From the NCBI GenBank assembly GCA_963739095.1, contig CAVTZF010000032.1, positions 1 to 64,000 on the forward strand: 64,000 nucleotides of DNA. Reading direction: 5' to 3'. The position numbers and the translations under genes are program-made. The DNA is from JACVRW01 sp963739095. GTDB taxonomy: Bacteria; Actinomycetota; Thermoleophilia; Solirubrobacterales; Thermoleophilaceae. Shown piece by piece: positions 7,907 to 16,603 of the stretch. Below the pieces are notes generated by a model. That model saw nothing but the letters and a program-made list of their open reading frames with translations. It had not been told where the DNA came from and did not search any database. Positions within the stretch are counted from its first letter, which is position 1. The number at the start of each line of letters is the position of its first letter.

Positions 7907-10147
7907 TCAGCCCGGCGCCACGAGCGTCAGGGTACGCGCCGCGCGCGTCACCCGTCCCTGCGAGTCGACCACGCTCACCTGCACGCGCAGGCGCAGCCGC
8001 CGGTTCAGGCGCAGCACCCTCAGGGAGCTCCGCGAGAGCCTGATCCGAAGCGTGACCCGGCCGCTCGCCGGGCTGCGGAAGCGCTTGAAGGCGACGGTCA
8101 GGCGGCCGCGCCTGCTGCCCGGCAGGCGAACCCGCGCGCGGGTCCGGATCGCGGCCTCACCGCGCAGCCCCGGAGCCGCCCAGAAGCTGTAGCCAAAGCG
8201 TCGCGAGTGCTTCAGCCGGATCCTCCCGGGCGCACCGCTCAGATCGAGAACGCGCGCGGCCGGCGGCGATGGCGGCGGTGTCGCAGCGCCTCCCCCGCCC
8301 GCCTGCGGGGTCGGCGGGGTCACCGTGGGAGCGGCAAGCGCCGCCTCGATCGCGCCGAGCGCGTTCGCGCTGCCGCCGCTCGCAACGCGTCCCGCAAGAC
8401 TTGGGCGCGGCGTCGCGCCCGCCTTGATCGCGCTCACCACCTCGGCCGCCGAGGCGCCCGGGTCGGCGGCGCGCACGAGCGCCGCAATCCCCGCGACGTG
8501 CGGCGTCGCCATCGACGTGCCGTTGAAGGGCACGTAGTTGCCGGCGCCCGGGTCGACGTAATGCCCGGGGTCGGTGATGGCGTCGGCGTAGGTCGAGTCA
8601 CGGCAGAGCACGCGCACCTGGTCGACGTAGACGCCGTCGGCCACGACGCTCCCGTCGCTCGCGAGCCCGAAGAAGGGGCGCACGTCGTTGCGGCCGTCGA
8701 GCGCCGAGATGGTCGCCTCGGCCGCCTCGAACTGGCCGCCGCTCGAGCCCGCGAAGAGCTGGCCGTCGGCCAGGTCCGCCCCGGCGGCGAACGCGCCTGC
8801 CGCGAACACGTCGGTGTAGCCGCCCGCGTCCGGTGGCTGCACGGAATAGCGGAGGTCGAAGTGCATGCGGCAGCCGCGCCGGCCGCTCAGGTCCAGATTC
8901 GAGCCCAGGTGGATCTCCGTGTAGCCGTTCGACGCGTACATGCCGTCAGGACTGTCCGTCGCCGACTTCGAGCCGCCCGAGTGGACGGCGGTCGATATCC
9001 CCCAGGGCACTGCGAGGCCGTCCTGCAGCAGGTTCCAGCCGGCCAGGTCGTCCTCGAAGCCCTCGCTCAGTATGGGTGCCCCCCAGTCCGTCTTCGCGCT
9101 GAGGATGTTCGTCCCGGGCGCGGCGACGTCGACGGTCACGGCGCCGTAGTTGGAGAACTCCGGCAGCGTCCCGCTGCTGGTGAGCGCCGCGACGCAGATC
9201 AGATGGTCGCCCGGGAGCGCGCAGGGAGTGCTCGGGTTGGCGTCGTTGTCGTTGCCCTCGTTACCGGCCGCCGCGACGACGACGGCGTCGAAGTTCCTCG
9301 CGACGGAAAGGGCGTCCTTCAGGAACTGGTCGCCGCCGCCGGCCGGCCCACCCAGGCTGAGGTTGATGACGTCCGCGCCCTCCTGGGCCGCATAGACGAT
9401 CCCCTGGCCGACGTCCGAGCTCGCTCCGCCGCCGTTCCCGTCGAGCACCCGCACCGCCATCAGCGAGGCCTCCGGCGCCACGCCCGCGATGCCGGCGCCG
9501 TTGTCCGCCGTCGCCGCGGCGGTGCCCGCCACGTGCGTGCCGTGGAACTGGAAGTCGTCGGGGTCCGGGTCGTCGTCGACGAAGTCGAAGCCGTGCACGT
9601 CGTCGACCCGGCCGTTCGCGTCGCCGTCGCCACCGCCGGGCGCCTCACCGGGGTTGTCCCACAGGCGGCCGCTCAGGTCCGGGTGGCTGAGGTCGATCCC
9701 CGTGTCCACTATCGCGATCACCTGGCCCGCGCCGCGCGTGCGGTCCCAGGCGGCGAGTGCACCGACTCCAGGATCAGGCCCGAGGCCCCAGAGCTGCCCG
9801 AAGAAGCTGTCGTCGGGCGGCGGCGCGAGCGCCTCGTAGCGGTAGTTCGGCTGCGCGTAGGCGACCGCGCCGCGGCGCTCCAAGCGGGCGAGCGCCGCCC
9901 GTACCGGGCCGTCGAAGGAGACCACCTGCGCCTGCGGCAGTCGCAGAACCTGCTCGAGCTCCACGCCCGAGGCGTCGCGCGCCGCGGCGCGCTCGGCTGG
10001 CGGCGTTCCAGCCTCGAAGCGGACGATCGCCTCGCCGGCCACCGCGCTGCCACCGGGGTCGAGCCTAGGGCTAGCGGTGGCCGTCGCGCATGCGGGCAGC
10101 AGCGCAGCTACGAGCGCGAGCAGGGTCAGGCGTGCGGCAAACGTCAT
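7907..10147 (-). CDS. Secreted S8 (subtilisin-like) peptidase with inserted domain
   Basis: Extracellular serine protease, 746 aa. A signal peptide (about 1-20, LPAC at 17-20 could be a lipobox) is followed by an inhibitor-I9-like propeptide (about 35-105). The catalytic residues are all present: D148 (VDTGID), H202 (HGTHVAG), oxyanion N296 and S545 (GTSMATPHVAG). The gap from N296 to S545 is about 250 residues, much longer than in plain subtilisins. Residues about 360-515 (starting SEGFEDDLAGWN) look like a jelly-roll module of the kind seen in immune-inhibitor-A or bacillopeptidase-F-like proteins. The C-terminal part after residue 605 is Pro-rich and then basic beta-rich sequence. It is followed on the same strand by no gene; upstream is another secreted protein. 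Confidence 0.9.
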   Translation of the reverse strand: MTFAARLTLLALVAALLPACATATASPRLDPGGSAVAGEAIVRFEAGTPPAERAAARDASGVELEQVLRLPQAQVVSFDGPVRAALARLERRGAVAYAQPNYRYEALAPPPDDSFFGQLWGLGPDPGVGALAAWDRTRGAGQVIAIVDTGIDLSHPDLSGRLWDNPGEAPGGGDGDANGRVDDVHGFDFVDDDPDPDDFQFHGTHVAGTAAATADNGAGIAGVAPEASLMAVRVLDGNGGGASSDVGQGIVYAAQEGADVINLSLGGPAGGGDQFLKDALSVARNFDAVVVAAAGNEGNDNDANPSTPCALPGDHLICVAALTSSGTLPEFSNYGAVTVDVAAPGTNILSAKTDWGAPILSEGFEDDLAGWNLLQDGLAVPWGISTAVHSGGSKSATDSPDGMYASNGYTEIHLGSNLDLSGRRGCRMHFDLRYSVQPPDAGGYTDVFAAGAFAAGADLADGQLFAGSSGGQFEAAEATISALDGRNDVRPFFGLASDGSVVADGVYVDQVRVLCRDSTYADAITDPGHYVDPGAGNYVPFNGTSMATPHVAGIAALVRAADPGASAAEVVSAIKAGATPRPSLAGRVASGGSANALGAIEAALAAPTVTPPTPQAGGGGAATPPPSPPAARVLDLSGAPGRIRLKHSRRFGYSFWAAPGLRGEAAIRTRARVRLPGSRRGRLTVAFKRFRSPASGRVTLRIRLSRSSLRVLRLNRRLRLRVQVSVVDSQGRVTRAARTLTLVAPG

Positions 10148-10213
10148 CCAGCACCCCTATCGGCGAGCCCCGGGCATGTCTGTAGTGCGTCTCCCCATGC
10201 CGCTCATGCTGCT

Positions 10214-11959
10214 TCAGCACGCGGCCCGCGCGCGCGGCCCTGCGGGTGTCGCCGGCGGGCAGAGGCGGGTCGGCCGCCGGCGCACCGCCAGGCGTGCCCG
10301 CGCCAGGTTGTTGCCCACGACCCGTTCGGGCTCGGTCGCGTCGGCCACCGCCAGCAGCCTCAGCCTCGCCAGCTGCTCGCGCGTACTCGCGCGGGCCATC
10401 ACAGATACCGAGCCGCCCGCCGGAATTCGCTTCGCGTAGCAGAGCCCGAGCCCACGAGCGGCCACGCATGGCGCTGTCGGGTGTTGCATCGACAGCGTCA
10501 TGGCCCGCGACCGGCTGCCGCCCTGACGAGCGGAAACCACTAGGCGCACACCGGTCGCCGCCACCGAACCACGGTTGCGGACCGTGACCCGGAAGCGGCC
10601 CGGCAGGCCCGCCGTCACCCGCCGGCGCTCAGGGGCGGCCCGGACCGTTAGGTCGATCTCACCGTCCCCGCCCGCTTGGGGAGCCTGCGGCGATTGTTCC
10701 GGCTCCGAGGGAGGCGCCACCGGATCCGGAGCGCCCCGCGCTACGTTCACGAGTACGCATCGCAGGAGCGATCGCGGTGAGACCGGAAGAGTGACGCTGA
10801 GGCCCGGCTCGAAGGCCGCCGCGCGCCTCCGGCGAAGACCCGAGAAGCACTCGATCGCCGAGCTGTAAGCGGAGGCCGACGTGTCGGCGTCCGCTCGCTC
10901 CGCGACCGTCACCTGTCCCGCCTCCACAGGCACCGGGCCGGCGACCGTGCCGTTTCCGGCAGACCGCGCCACCACCAGCCCATCGACGAGCAGATCGAAT
11001 CGGCCGGGCGAATGAGTCGGGTAGAGCACCTTCTCCAGCACCACCGCCGGCACCCGCTCGTTGACGACCGCGCACTCGACGACCCGAGCGCGGTCATAGC
11101 TGAGCGTCACCTCGGGCCCGGCCGCCTGAGCCACCAGCTCCCGGGTGGCCTGGTCGACGCACCGGATCGCGCTGACGTAGTCGTCCAGGTCCGTTCCGCC
11201 CGCAGCGCGCTCGGACACCTGCACCGTCGACAGAGGTATCGGCAGGGGCCCGGCCGTCCCGCCGTCACCGGCTTCCGATAGGACGACCTGATCGCCGACA
11301 AGCAGATCGAACCGGCCGCTGTCCGTGTCCGGCGAGAGCGTCTTGGAGATAGTCAAACGACAATCGATCCGCCCGATAACGACCCCGTCCAGGAAGTTGC
11401 CCGAGGCCCCGGAGGACGCGGACGACACCCACCTGAAGGCGAACTCGGTCATTGTCTGCCCGGCAGGCACCGTGTATTGGCCGAGCACCTGTTGCCAGCC
11501 TCCGGTGCCGGTGGAGATCGTGCGGGTGAACGTCGGCGGCCCGCCGGGCGGACCGATCCGAAGCTCCATCGTGTCGACGCCGGCCCGGCCCCGGTGCGAG
11601 AGCGCGTAGCTGAGAACCGTGCCTGGGACCGTCGCCACGCTCTGGAAGAGCGTGCTCGGGGCGATGTTGGCGGCCAGCTCCGAGAACTGTCGCCCCGCTG
11701 CGGCCGGTACGCCGTGAAACCCCGAACGCCACAGCTCTATCTGAGGGGGAATCACGTCCGTGGTCCAGGGCGCCACGCTGGTCTCGGGGAGGATCGCGAA
11801 GTTGCCGGAAAGGACCGGTTGTTCGAAGCTGCCGTTGCCGAATCCGACGTCGCTTGCGCAGGTGGACGCCTGCACCTGTCCGGCCGCTCGGGGCACTCCC
11901 CACACGGCCGTCATCGTCACCGCGAGCGCTACCGACGCGAGTACACGGCACCACCGCAT
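10214..11959 (-). CDS. Secreted protein with DUF642-like N-terminus and CARDB-like C-terminus
   Basis: Predicted exported protein of 581 aa with no enzyme motif. The ATG at 11959 is preferred because it opens directly into a signal peptide (MRWCRVLASVALAVTM) and avoids the overlap with the divergent SDR gene that the longer frame (to 12028) would create. The N-terminal third has GFGNGSFEQP and WRSGFHGVPA, typical of DUF642/choice-of-anchor beta-sandwich modules. Two similar repeats of about 90 aa follow (each with GRFDLLV.G..V and a conserved Cys), then a CARDB/DUF11-type domain with VTVRNRGSVAATGV. It probably acts at the cell surface; its function is unknown. Confidence 0.75.
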   Translation of the reverse strand: MRWCRVLASVALAVTMTAVWGVPRAAGQVQASTCASDVGFGNGSFEQPVLSGNFAILPETSVAPWTTDVIPPQIELWRSGFHGVPAAAGRQFSELAANIAPSTLFQSVATVPGTVLSYALSHRGRAGVDTMELRIGPPGGPPTFTRTISTGTGGWQQVLGQYTVPAGQTMTEFAFRWVSSASSGASGNFLDGVVIGRIDCRLTISKTLSPDTDSGRFDLLVGDQVVLSEAGDGGTAGPLPIPLSTVQVSERAAGGTDLDDYVSAIRCVDQATRELVAQAAGPEVTLSYDRARVVECAVVNERVPAVVLEKVLYPTHSPGRFDLLVDGLVVARSAGNGTVAGPVPVEAGQVTVAERADADTSASAYSSAIECFSGLRRRRAAAFEPGLSVTLPVSPRSLLRCVLVNVARGAPDPVAPPSEPEQSPQAPQAGGDGEIDLTVRAAPERRRVTAGLPGRFRVTVRNRGSVAATGVRLVVSARQGGSRSRAMTLSMQHPTAPCVAARGLGLCYAKRIPAGGSVSVMARASTREQLARLRLLAVADATEPERVVGNNLARARLAVRRRPTRLCPPATPAGPRARAAC

Positions 11960-12015
11960 GGGCGCACGGTACTTGGCCAATCGGTGGGGAGCGTCCCCGG
12001 TAAGCTGCCCGCCCC

Positions 12016-12699
12016 GTGCCAGTCGCACTCGTAACGGGAGCCAACCGTGGTATCGGGCACGAAACCGCTCGTCAGCTCGCCGAGCGTGGCTACGACGTCA
12101 TCGTCACCGCCCGCGACGAGGAGGCGGCCCGCACCGCCGCTGACGAGATCGGGGCCCGTGCGCTGCAGCTCGACGTCTCCGATCCGGCCTCGATCGAGCG
12201 CGCCGCAGCCGCCGTCGCGGACGACCCCGGCAGCCTCGACGTGCTCGTCAACAACGCGGGGATCGGCTCCGACTTCGGCGTGGCCGGCGTCGACCCCGAC
12301 TTCGACGCCATCCAGCGTGCGCTCGACACCAACTTCTTCGGCTCCTACCGGCTCTCGATAGCGCTGTTGCCGCTGCTGCGCCGCTCCGAGCACCCGCGCA
12401 TCGTGAACGTGTCGAGCGGAATGGGCGCGATCAACGAGATGGGCGGCTGGTCGCCCGGCTATCGCGTCTCGAAGGCGGCGCTCAATGCCATGACACGCAT
12501 CCTGTCGACAGAGCTCGAGGGCGACGGCTTCAAGGTCAACTCGGCCTGCCCCGGGCTCGTCGCCACCGACATGGGGAGCCAGTTCGGTGCGACCAAGACG
12601 GTCGAGGACGGCGCGAGCGGCGTGGTCTGGCTTGCGACGCTCCCGGACGACGGGCCGACCGGCGGGTTCTTCCGCGACGGTCGCCAGATCTCGTTCTAG
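12016..12699 (+). CDS. Short-chain dehydrogenase/reductase
   Basis: Cytoplasmic NAD(P)-dependent oxidoreductase of the classical SDR family, 227 aa from a GTG start. The glycine-rich motif TGANRGIG is at 7-14, NNAG at 79-82, the catalytic serine pair at 133-134, and Y149 with K153 (YRVSK). The overall pattern resembles actinobacterial carbonyl reductase-like SDRs, but the substrate cannot be read from sequence. It is transcribed away from the secreted protein gene and converges on the matrixin gene with only three bases between the stop codons. Confidence 0.88.
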   Translation: MPVALVTGANRGIGHETARQLAERGYDVIVTARDEEAARTAADEIGARALQLDVSDPASIERAAAAVADDPGSLDVLVNNAGIGSDFGVAGVDPDFDAIQRALDTNFFGSYRLSIALLPLLRRSEHPRIVNVSSGMGAINEMGGWSPGYRVSKAALNAMTRILSTELEGDGFKVNSACPGLVATDMGSQFGATKTVEDGASGVVWLATLPDDGPTGGFFRDGRQISF

Positions 12700-12702
12700 C
12701 GC

Positions 12703-13533
12703 TCAGAAGTAGATGAGCTCGATGTCGCCGCGGCGCATCGCGATCTGGGTGCCGCCGTCGAACACCCGCAGCGTGATCGTGTAGACGCCCGCGTCCGTGT
12801 AAGTGTGCTCGACGTCGAGCCCACGTGCCCCGTTGGCGGCGCCGGAGCGCCGATCGCCGAAGTGCCAGCGGTAGTCGAGCGCAGGGTTGCGCGCGGCGGC
12901 GGACAGGCGCAGCGGGCCGGGGGGCATCGGGATGCGCGTGCCCGGGCCGGGGTTGAAGAGGGCGATCGTGTCGCTCACCGTCGCCGGGCGCCGGCGGTAC
13001 AGGGCACGTGCCCCGCGGATGTCGTCGCGGGCCGGCAGCCGCGTACCCCGCGGACAGAGCGACGGGAGCAGCGTGTTCACGTCGCCGGTCGGGTTCATGA
13101 GCGCGCAGCGGCGGGTCTCGTGACCGAGCCCGAGCACGTGGCCGAGCTCGTGCACGGCGGTAAGCCTGCGCAGCGCCTGGCTGCGGCAGCTGCGCAGCAC
13201 CCGCACGTGCATGGCCAGGAACGGCGACGGGTAGCCCGCGCCCGTGCCGCCCGCGATGCCCTCACATCCGTAGCGGCCCGAGCCGCCACGGCGCGTGTAG
13301 CCGAAGATCACGCGCGCGCGATCGACCGGTGCGCGCGTGAAGCGCACGCCGACATGCGCCCGGTTCCAGGCGCGGATCGCCGTCCGGACCGCCGAGTGGT
13401 AGAGCGGCGCCCTGCTCCCGACCGAGATCGTCTGGTTCGGCCAGCGCTCGCCCGCGAAGCGATAGGCGCTCGCCGGCTCGGCGACCAACGCGACGGCGGC
13501 GATCGCCGCGAGGACGGCCAGCCCGGTGCGCAC
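12703..13533 (-). CDS. Secreted matrixin-like zinc metalloprotease with PKD domain
   Basis: Exported zinc protease of 276 aa. A signal peptide ends near ASA-YR at residues 21-25. The zinc motif HELGHVLGLGHE gives ligands H128, H132 and H138 with general base E129, followed by a Met-turn-like LMNPTGD, as in metzincins/matrixins. Residues about 205-276 look like a PKD beta-sandwich (DYRWHFGD, then HTYTDAGVYTITLRV), which often mediates binding or cell-surface attachment. It lies 10 bases downstream of the glycosyltransferase-flippase gene on the same strand, so the two may be cotranscribed. Confidence 0.87.
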   Translation of the reverse strand: MRTGLAVLAAIAAVALVAEPASAYRFAGERWPNQTISVGSRAPLYHSAVRTAIRAWNRAHVGVRFTRAPVDRARVIFGYTRRGGSGRYGCEGIAGGTGAGYPSPFLAMHVRVLRSCRSQALRRLTAVHELGHVLGLGHETRRCALMNPTGDVNTLLPSLCPRGTRLPARDDIRGARALYRRRPATVSDTIALFNPGPGTRIPMPPGPLRLSAAARNPALDYRWHFGDRRSGAANGARGLDVEHTYTDAGVYTITLRVFDGGTQIAMRRGDIELIYF

Positions 13534-13543
13534 CGACCCGGGC

Positions 13544-15877
13544 CTACGCCTCAGCCTCGGCCGCTTCGCCGGAGCGGCGCGAGCCGCGCAGCTGCACCGG
13601 CGAGGCGTGCAGCGCCCGCACGCGCAGGTCCTTCCAGGTCATGCCCTCGCGCACGAGCGCGGGCATGCCCATCGCGAGCGCCGTCGCGATCTCGACCGCC
13701 TGCAGGATGATCCCGTAGGCGAGCGCGTTCGTCTTGCCGACGCCGTAGGCGGACAGGACGGCCACGCAGGCCGCCTGGAAGACGCCGAGGTTCGACGGCG
13801 TGGCCGGCAGCGCGGCGGTCACGTTGACCGCGAACAGCACGGCCGCGGCCGCGCCGATGCCGGCGCGGTCGTCGAGCCCGAGCGCGACGAGCAGCAGGTA
13901 GCAGGCGAGCCACTGGATCGCCCAGGCGGCGAGCTGGTTCAGGGCCGCCCAGCTGCCGAGCTTCGGCTTGCGGAACACCTGCAGGCCGTTGCGCACCTGG
14001 ACCATCGCGCGGCGGGCCGCGGCCGCGGCCTGCTGGACGCGCTGGAAGCGAGTGGGCTTGCCGCGCCTCAGGAGCCAGGGCGTGGACAGCACGAGCGCGA
14101 GCAGCACGACCGGCGCGGTCGTGACGACGACGAGCGCATCCTCGTTGCCCTTGAACAGCCCGACCGTGGCGAACATGACGCTGCCGAGCACGGCCAGCGC
14201 GAAGATGTTGAGCACCGTCTGGGAGACCATCGTTCCCAGCACGACCGGGAAGCGCTGACGCATTCGTCCGATCCGGCGCGACAGGATCAGCGCTCGCGAG
14301 GGCTCGCCGAGCCGGGCCGGCAGGGTCGCCGACATCAGAACGCCGATCATCGTGGCGCGTGCCGTGTCGCGGCGCCGGACGCGTACGCCCGGCAAGGCGG
14401 CGCGCAGGATCGCGTGCCAGGCCTCCGCGCGCAGCAGCATCGAGGCACACATCAGCGCGAACGCGGCCAGGACCCAGACGGGCGTGGCGGCAAGCAGCGC
14501 GCGGCCGACCGATTCGATCCCGATTCGCTGCAGCGCCAGCGCGGTGAGGCCGACACCGGCGGCCACACCGGCGCCGACGACGACGCGACGGGCGACGTGC
14601 GCGGCGTGCTTGCGCCCGGGCGCCGGGATGGTCGGCTCGAGCGAGGGCAGGCGCTGCGGCGGCACGCGCGGGCCGGGTTCGGCGGAGCTGATACCGATAC
14701 GGCGCGCGACCCGCTCAGAGCGCGTGGCGGGCTCGGGCGCCTCGAGGGCCTGCTCGTAGACCTCGGTGATCTCAGACGCAACCCGCGGCCAGGCGAAACG
14801 CTGGGCGCTCTCGCGCGCGTTTGCGGACATGCGCATGCGCCGGTCGGGATCGAGGGCGAAGCTGCGCAGCGACTCGCCCAGCTCGACGGCATCTCCGACG
14901 GGCACGAGCAGGCCGTCGTGCCCGTGCGTGACCACATCGTTGTAGCCGGCGATCGCGGACGCGACGACCGGCGTGCCGGAGGCGAACGCCTCCGTGAGCA
15001 CCATGCCGAAGCTCTCACCGCCGAGCGATGGCGCGCACAGCAGGTCGGCCTCACCGAGCAGGCGCCATTTCTCCTCGTCGCTGACGCGCCCGGCGATCTC
15101 GACGCCGTCGCGCTCGAGCAGGAGCGGCTCCACCTCCATCTCGGTGGCGCCGGCCACGGTCAGCCGCGCCCTGACACCGGCGTTGCGAAGCGCCTCGAAG
15201 GCGCGCAGCAACACGGGCAGGCCCTTGCGGGCCTCGGCACGACCGACGAACAGGATCTGGAGCTCGTCGTGCGGGCGCGCGGAGCTCGGCTGCGCGGCAC
15301 CGAGGTCGACCCCGTTCGGGACGATCCGGTAGCGGCCGCCGTACCAGCGCTGCGCGGACCAGCGCGCGGCCTCGGAGACCGCGATGCGAGCGCTCAGCTT
15401 CGAGTAGAGCCGGCGCGCTCCCGCGATGTTCGCGGTGAAGCGCCCAACCAGCGCGCCGGTCGAGTAGGTGTGGAAGGTCGCGACCGTCGGGACGCGCGCG
15501 GCCTCTGTCGCATACCAGGACACGTACGGCGCGTTTGGCTCGTGCACGTGGACGACGTCGTAGCCGCCGGTCCGCAGCTCGCGGCCGACCCTGCCGACCG
15601 ACTCGGGGAAGACCGCCAGGTTCGATACCGCGCCGTTCATCGCCAGCCCCATCGTGCGCCCCATCGGGACCATGTACTCGGGCATCGGGCGCGCCTGCGG
15701 GCGCGCTCCGCGGTGCAGCACACGTGCAAGCCGGTCGTCGGGGTCGTAGGGCGCCAGCAACCGGACCTCGTGTCCCGTCGCGAGAAGCTGCTCCGACAGC
15801 GCCTCCACGTGGCGCCCGACACCACCCGGATACGTGTACGAGTAGGGCGAGATCAGGGCTACGCGCACCCGGCCCAT
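13544..15877 (-). CDS. GT4 glycosyltransferase fused to flippase-like (UPF0104) membrane domain
   Basis: A 777-aa two-part protein. Residues about 4-385 are a GT4 glycosyltransferase (PGGVGRHV at 17-24, donor-site EX7E at E288/E296 in GGESFGMVLTE), similar to phosphatidylinositol mannosyltransferases. A linker follows, then about seven or eight membrane segments from residue 432 of the lysylphosphatidylglycerol-synthase-TM/AglD2 type (PARLGEPSRA, LPATPSNLGVFQA). The likely role is to glycosylate a lipid or polyprenyl carrier at the membrane and perhaps move the product. Start ATG 15877 (GTG 15868 possible); the longer frame to 16345 would run antisense through chdC and is rejected. Only 21 bases separate it from the divergent chdC gene. 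Confidence 0.87.
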   Translation of the reverse strand: MGRVRVALISPYSYTYPGGVGRHVEALSEQLLATGHEVRLLAPYDPDDRLARVLHRGARPQARPMPEYMVPMGRTMGLAMNGAVSNLAVFPESVGRVGRELRTGGYDVVHVHEPNAPYVSWYATEAARVPTVATFHTYSTGALVGRFTANIAGARRLYSKLSARIAVSEAARWSAQRWYGGRYRIVPNGVDLGAAQPSSARPHDELQILFVGRAEARKGLPVLLRAFEALRNAGVRARLTVAGATEMEVEPLLLERDGVEIAGRVSDEEKWRLLGEADLLCAPSLGGESFGMVLTEAFASGTPVVASAIAGYNDVVTHGHDGLLVPVGDAVELGESLRSFALDPDRRMRMSANARESAQRFAWPRVASEITEVYEQALEAPEPATRSERVARRIGISSAEPGPRVPPQRLPSLEPTIPAPGRKHAAHVARRVVVGAGVAAGVGLTALALQRIGIESVGRALLAATPVWVLAAFALMCASMLLRAEAWHAILRAALPGVRVRRRDTARATMIGVLMSATLPARLGEPSRALILSRRIGRMRQRFPVVLGTMVSQTVLNIFALAVLGSVMFATVGLFKGNEDALVVVTTAPVVLLALVLSTPWLLRRGKPTRFQRVQQAAAAARRAMVQVRNGLQVFRKPKLGSWAALNQLAAWAIQWLACYLLLVALGLDDRAGIGAAAAVLFAVNVTAALPATPSNLGVFQAACVAVLSAYGVGKTNALAYGIILQAVEIATALAMGMPALVREGMTWKDLRVRALHASPVQLRGSRRSGEAAEAEA

Positions 15878-15898
15878 CCTATCGGCCACACTTGACGG

Positions 15899-16603
15899 GT
15901 GACCGAGGCACGGAACTACGTCAAGTACACGTTTCTCAAGGTGGATCCAGCCTGGAGGCGGCGTTCCGCCGAGGAACGGGCGGCCGACAAGGCCGAATTC
16001 GCCGCTGCCTGCAACGAATTTTCCGGCGGCCACTACCTGCGCGCCTACTCGCTCGTGGGCACGCGCGGCGACTGCGATCTGATGGTGCGCGCGATCGCTC
16101 CGTCCCTCGACCCGATCCACGAGCTGCACGTCCTGCTCAACCAGAGCGGGCTGATGCGCTGGGCCGACGTGCCCCACTCCTACCTCGCCATGACGAAGGA
16201 ATCGCCCTACTCGGACCAGCCCGAGCAGCCGCTCGCGCCGCGCGAGGGAGCCGACTCCAGGTACCTGATCGTCTACCCGATGTGGAAGAAGCGCGAGTGG
16301 TACGGGCTGTCTCCCGAGGAGCGGATGGCGGTGATGCGAGACCACATCGCCGTGGCGCGCCGCTTCACGGGCATCGAGACGAACACCGCCTACTCGTTCG
16401 GGCTCGACGACCAGGAGTTCGTGGTCGCCTTCGATGCCGACGACCCCTCCGAGTTCCTCGACCTCGTGCAGGAGCTGCGCTCAACCGAGTCGAGCGCCTA
16501 CACGGCGTCGGAGACGCCGATCTTCACCTGCCTCCGCCTGTCCGTCGAGCGCGCCCTCGACGCGCTGGACGGCGAGCACGTGAGCGTCAGCGCGCCGGCG
16601 TAG
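15899..16603 (+). CDS. chdC: Coproheme decarboxylase (HemQ/ChdC), chlorite dismutase family
   Basis: Performs the last step of heme synthesis in most Gram-positive bacteria: oxidative decarboxylation of coproheme III to heme b. The protein is 234 aa from GTG 15899, the normal length for the actinobacterial family, with the characteristic FLKVDPAWRR start, the block KKREWYGLSPEERMAVMRDH (the histidine of MRDH is the likely heme ligand; the tyrosine of EWY lies in the conserved active-site segment) and the C-terminal SSAYTASETPIFT block. Its 3' end overlaps the convergent fprA gene by 17 bases. The very short upstream spacer suggests a leaderless transcript. Confidence 0.9.
   Translation: MTEARNYVKYTFLKVDPAWRRRSAEERAADKAEFAAACNEFSGGHYLRAYSLVGTRGDCDLMVRAIAPSLDPIHELHVLLNQSGLMRWADVPHSYLAMTKESPYSDQPEQPLAPREGADSRYLIVYPMWKKREWYGLSPEERMAVMRDHIAVARRFTGIETNTAYSFGLDDQEFVVAFDADDPSEFLDLVQELRSTESSAYTASETPIFTCLRLSVERALDALDGEHVSVSAPA

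Noticed and set aside
8207..10543. 778-codon plus-strand frame opposite the S8 protease
   Set aside because: Antisense shadow with no recognisable motif; arises from high GC3.
13544..16345. Full 933-codon frame for the GT4-flippase
   Set aside because: The first 156 codons run antisense through chdC and lack glycosyltransferase features; start at 15877 is preferred.
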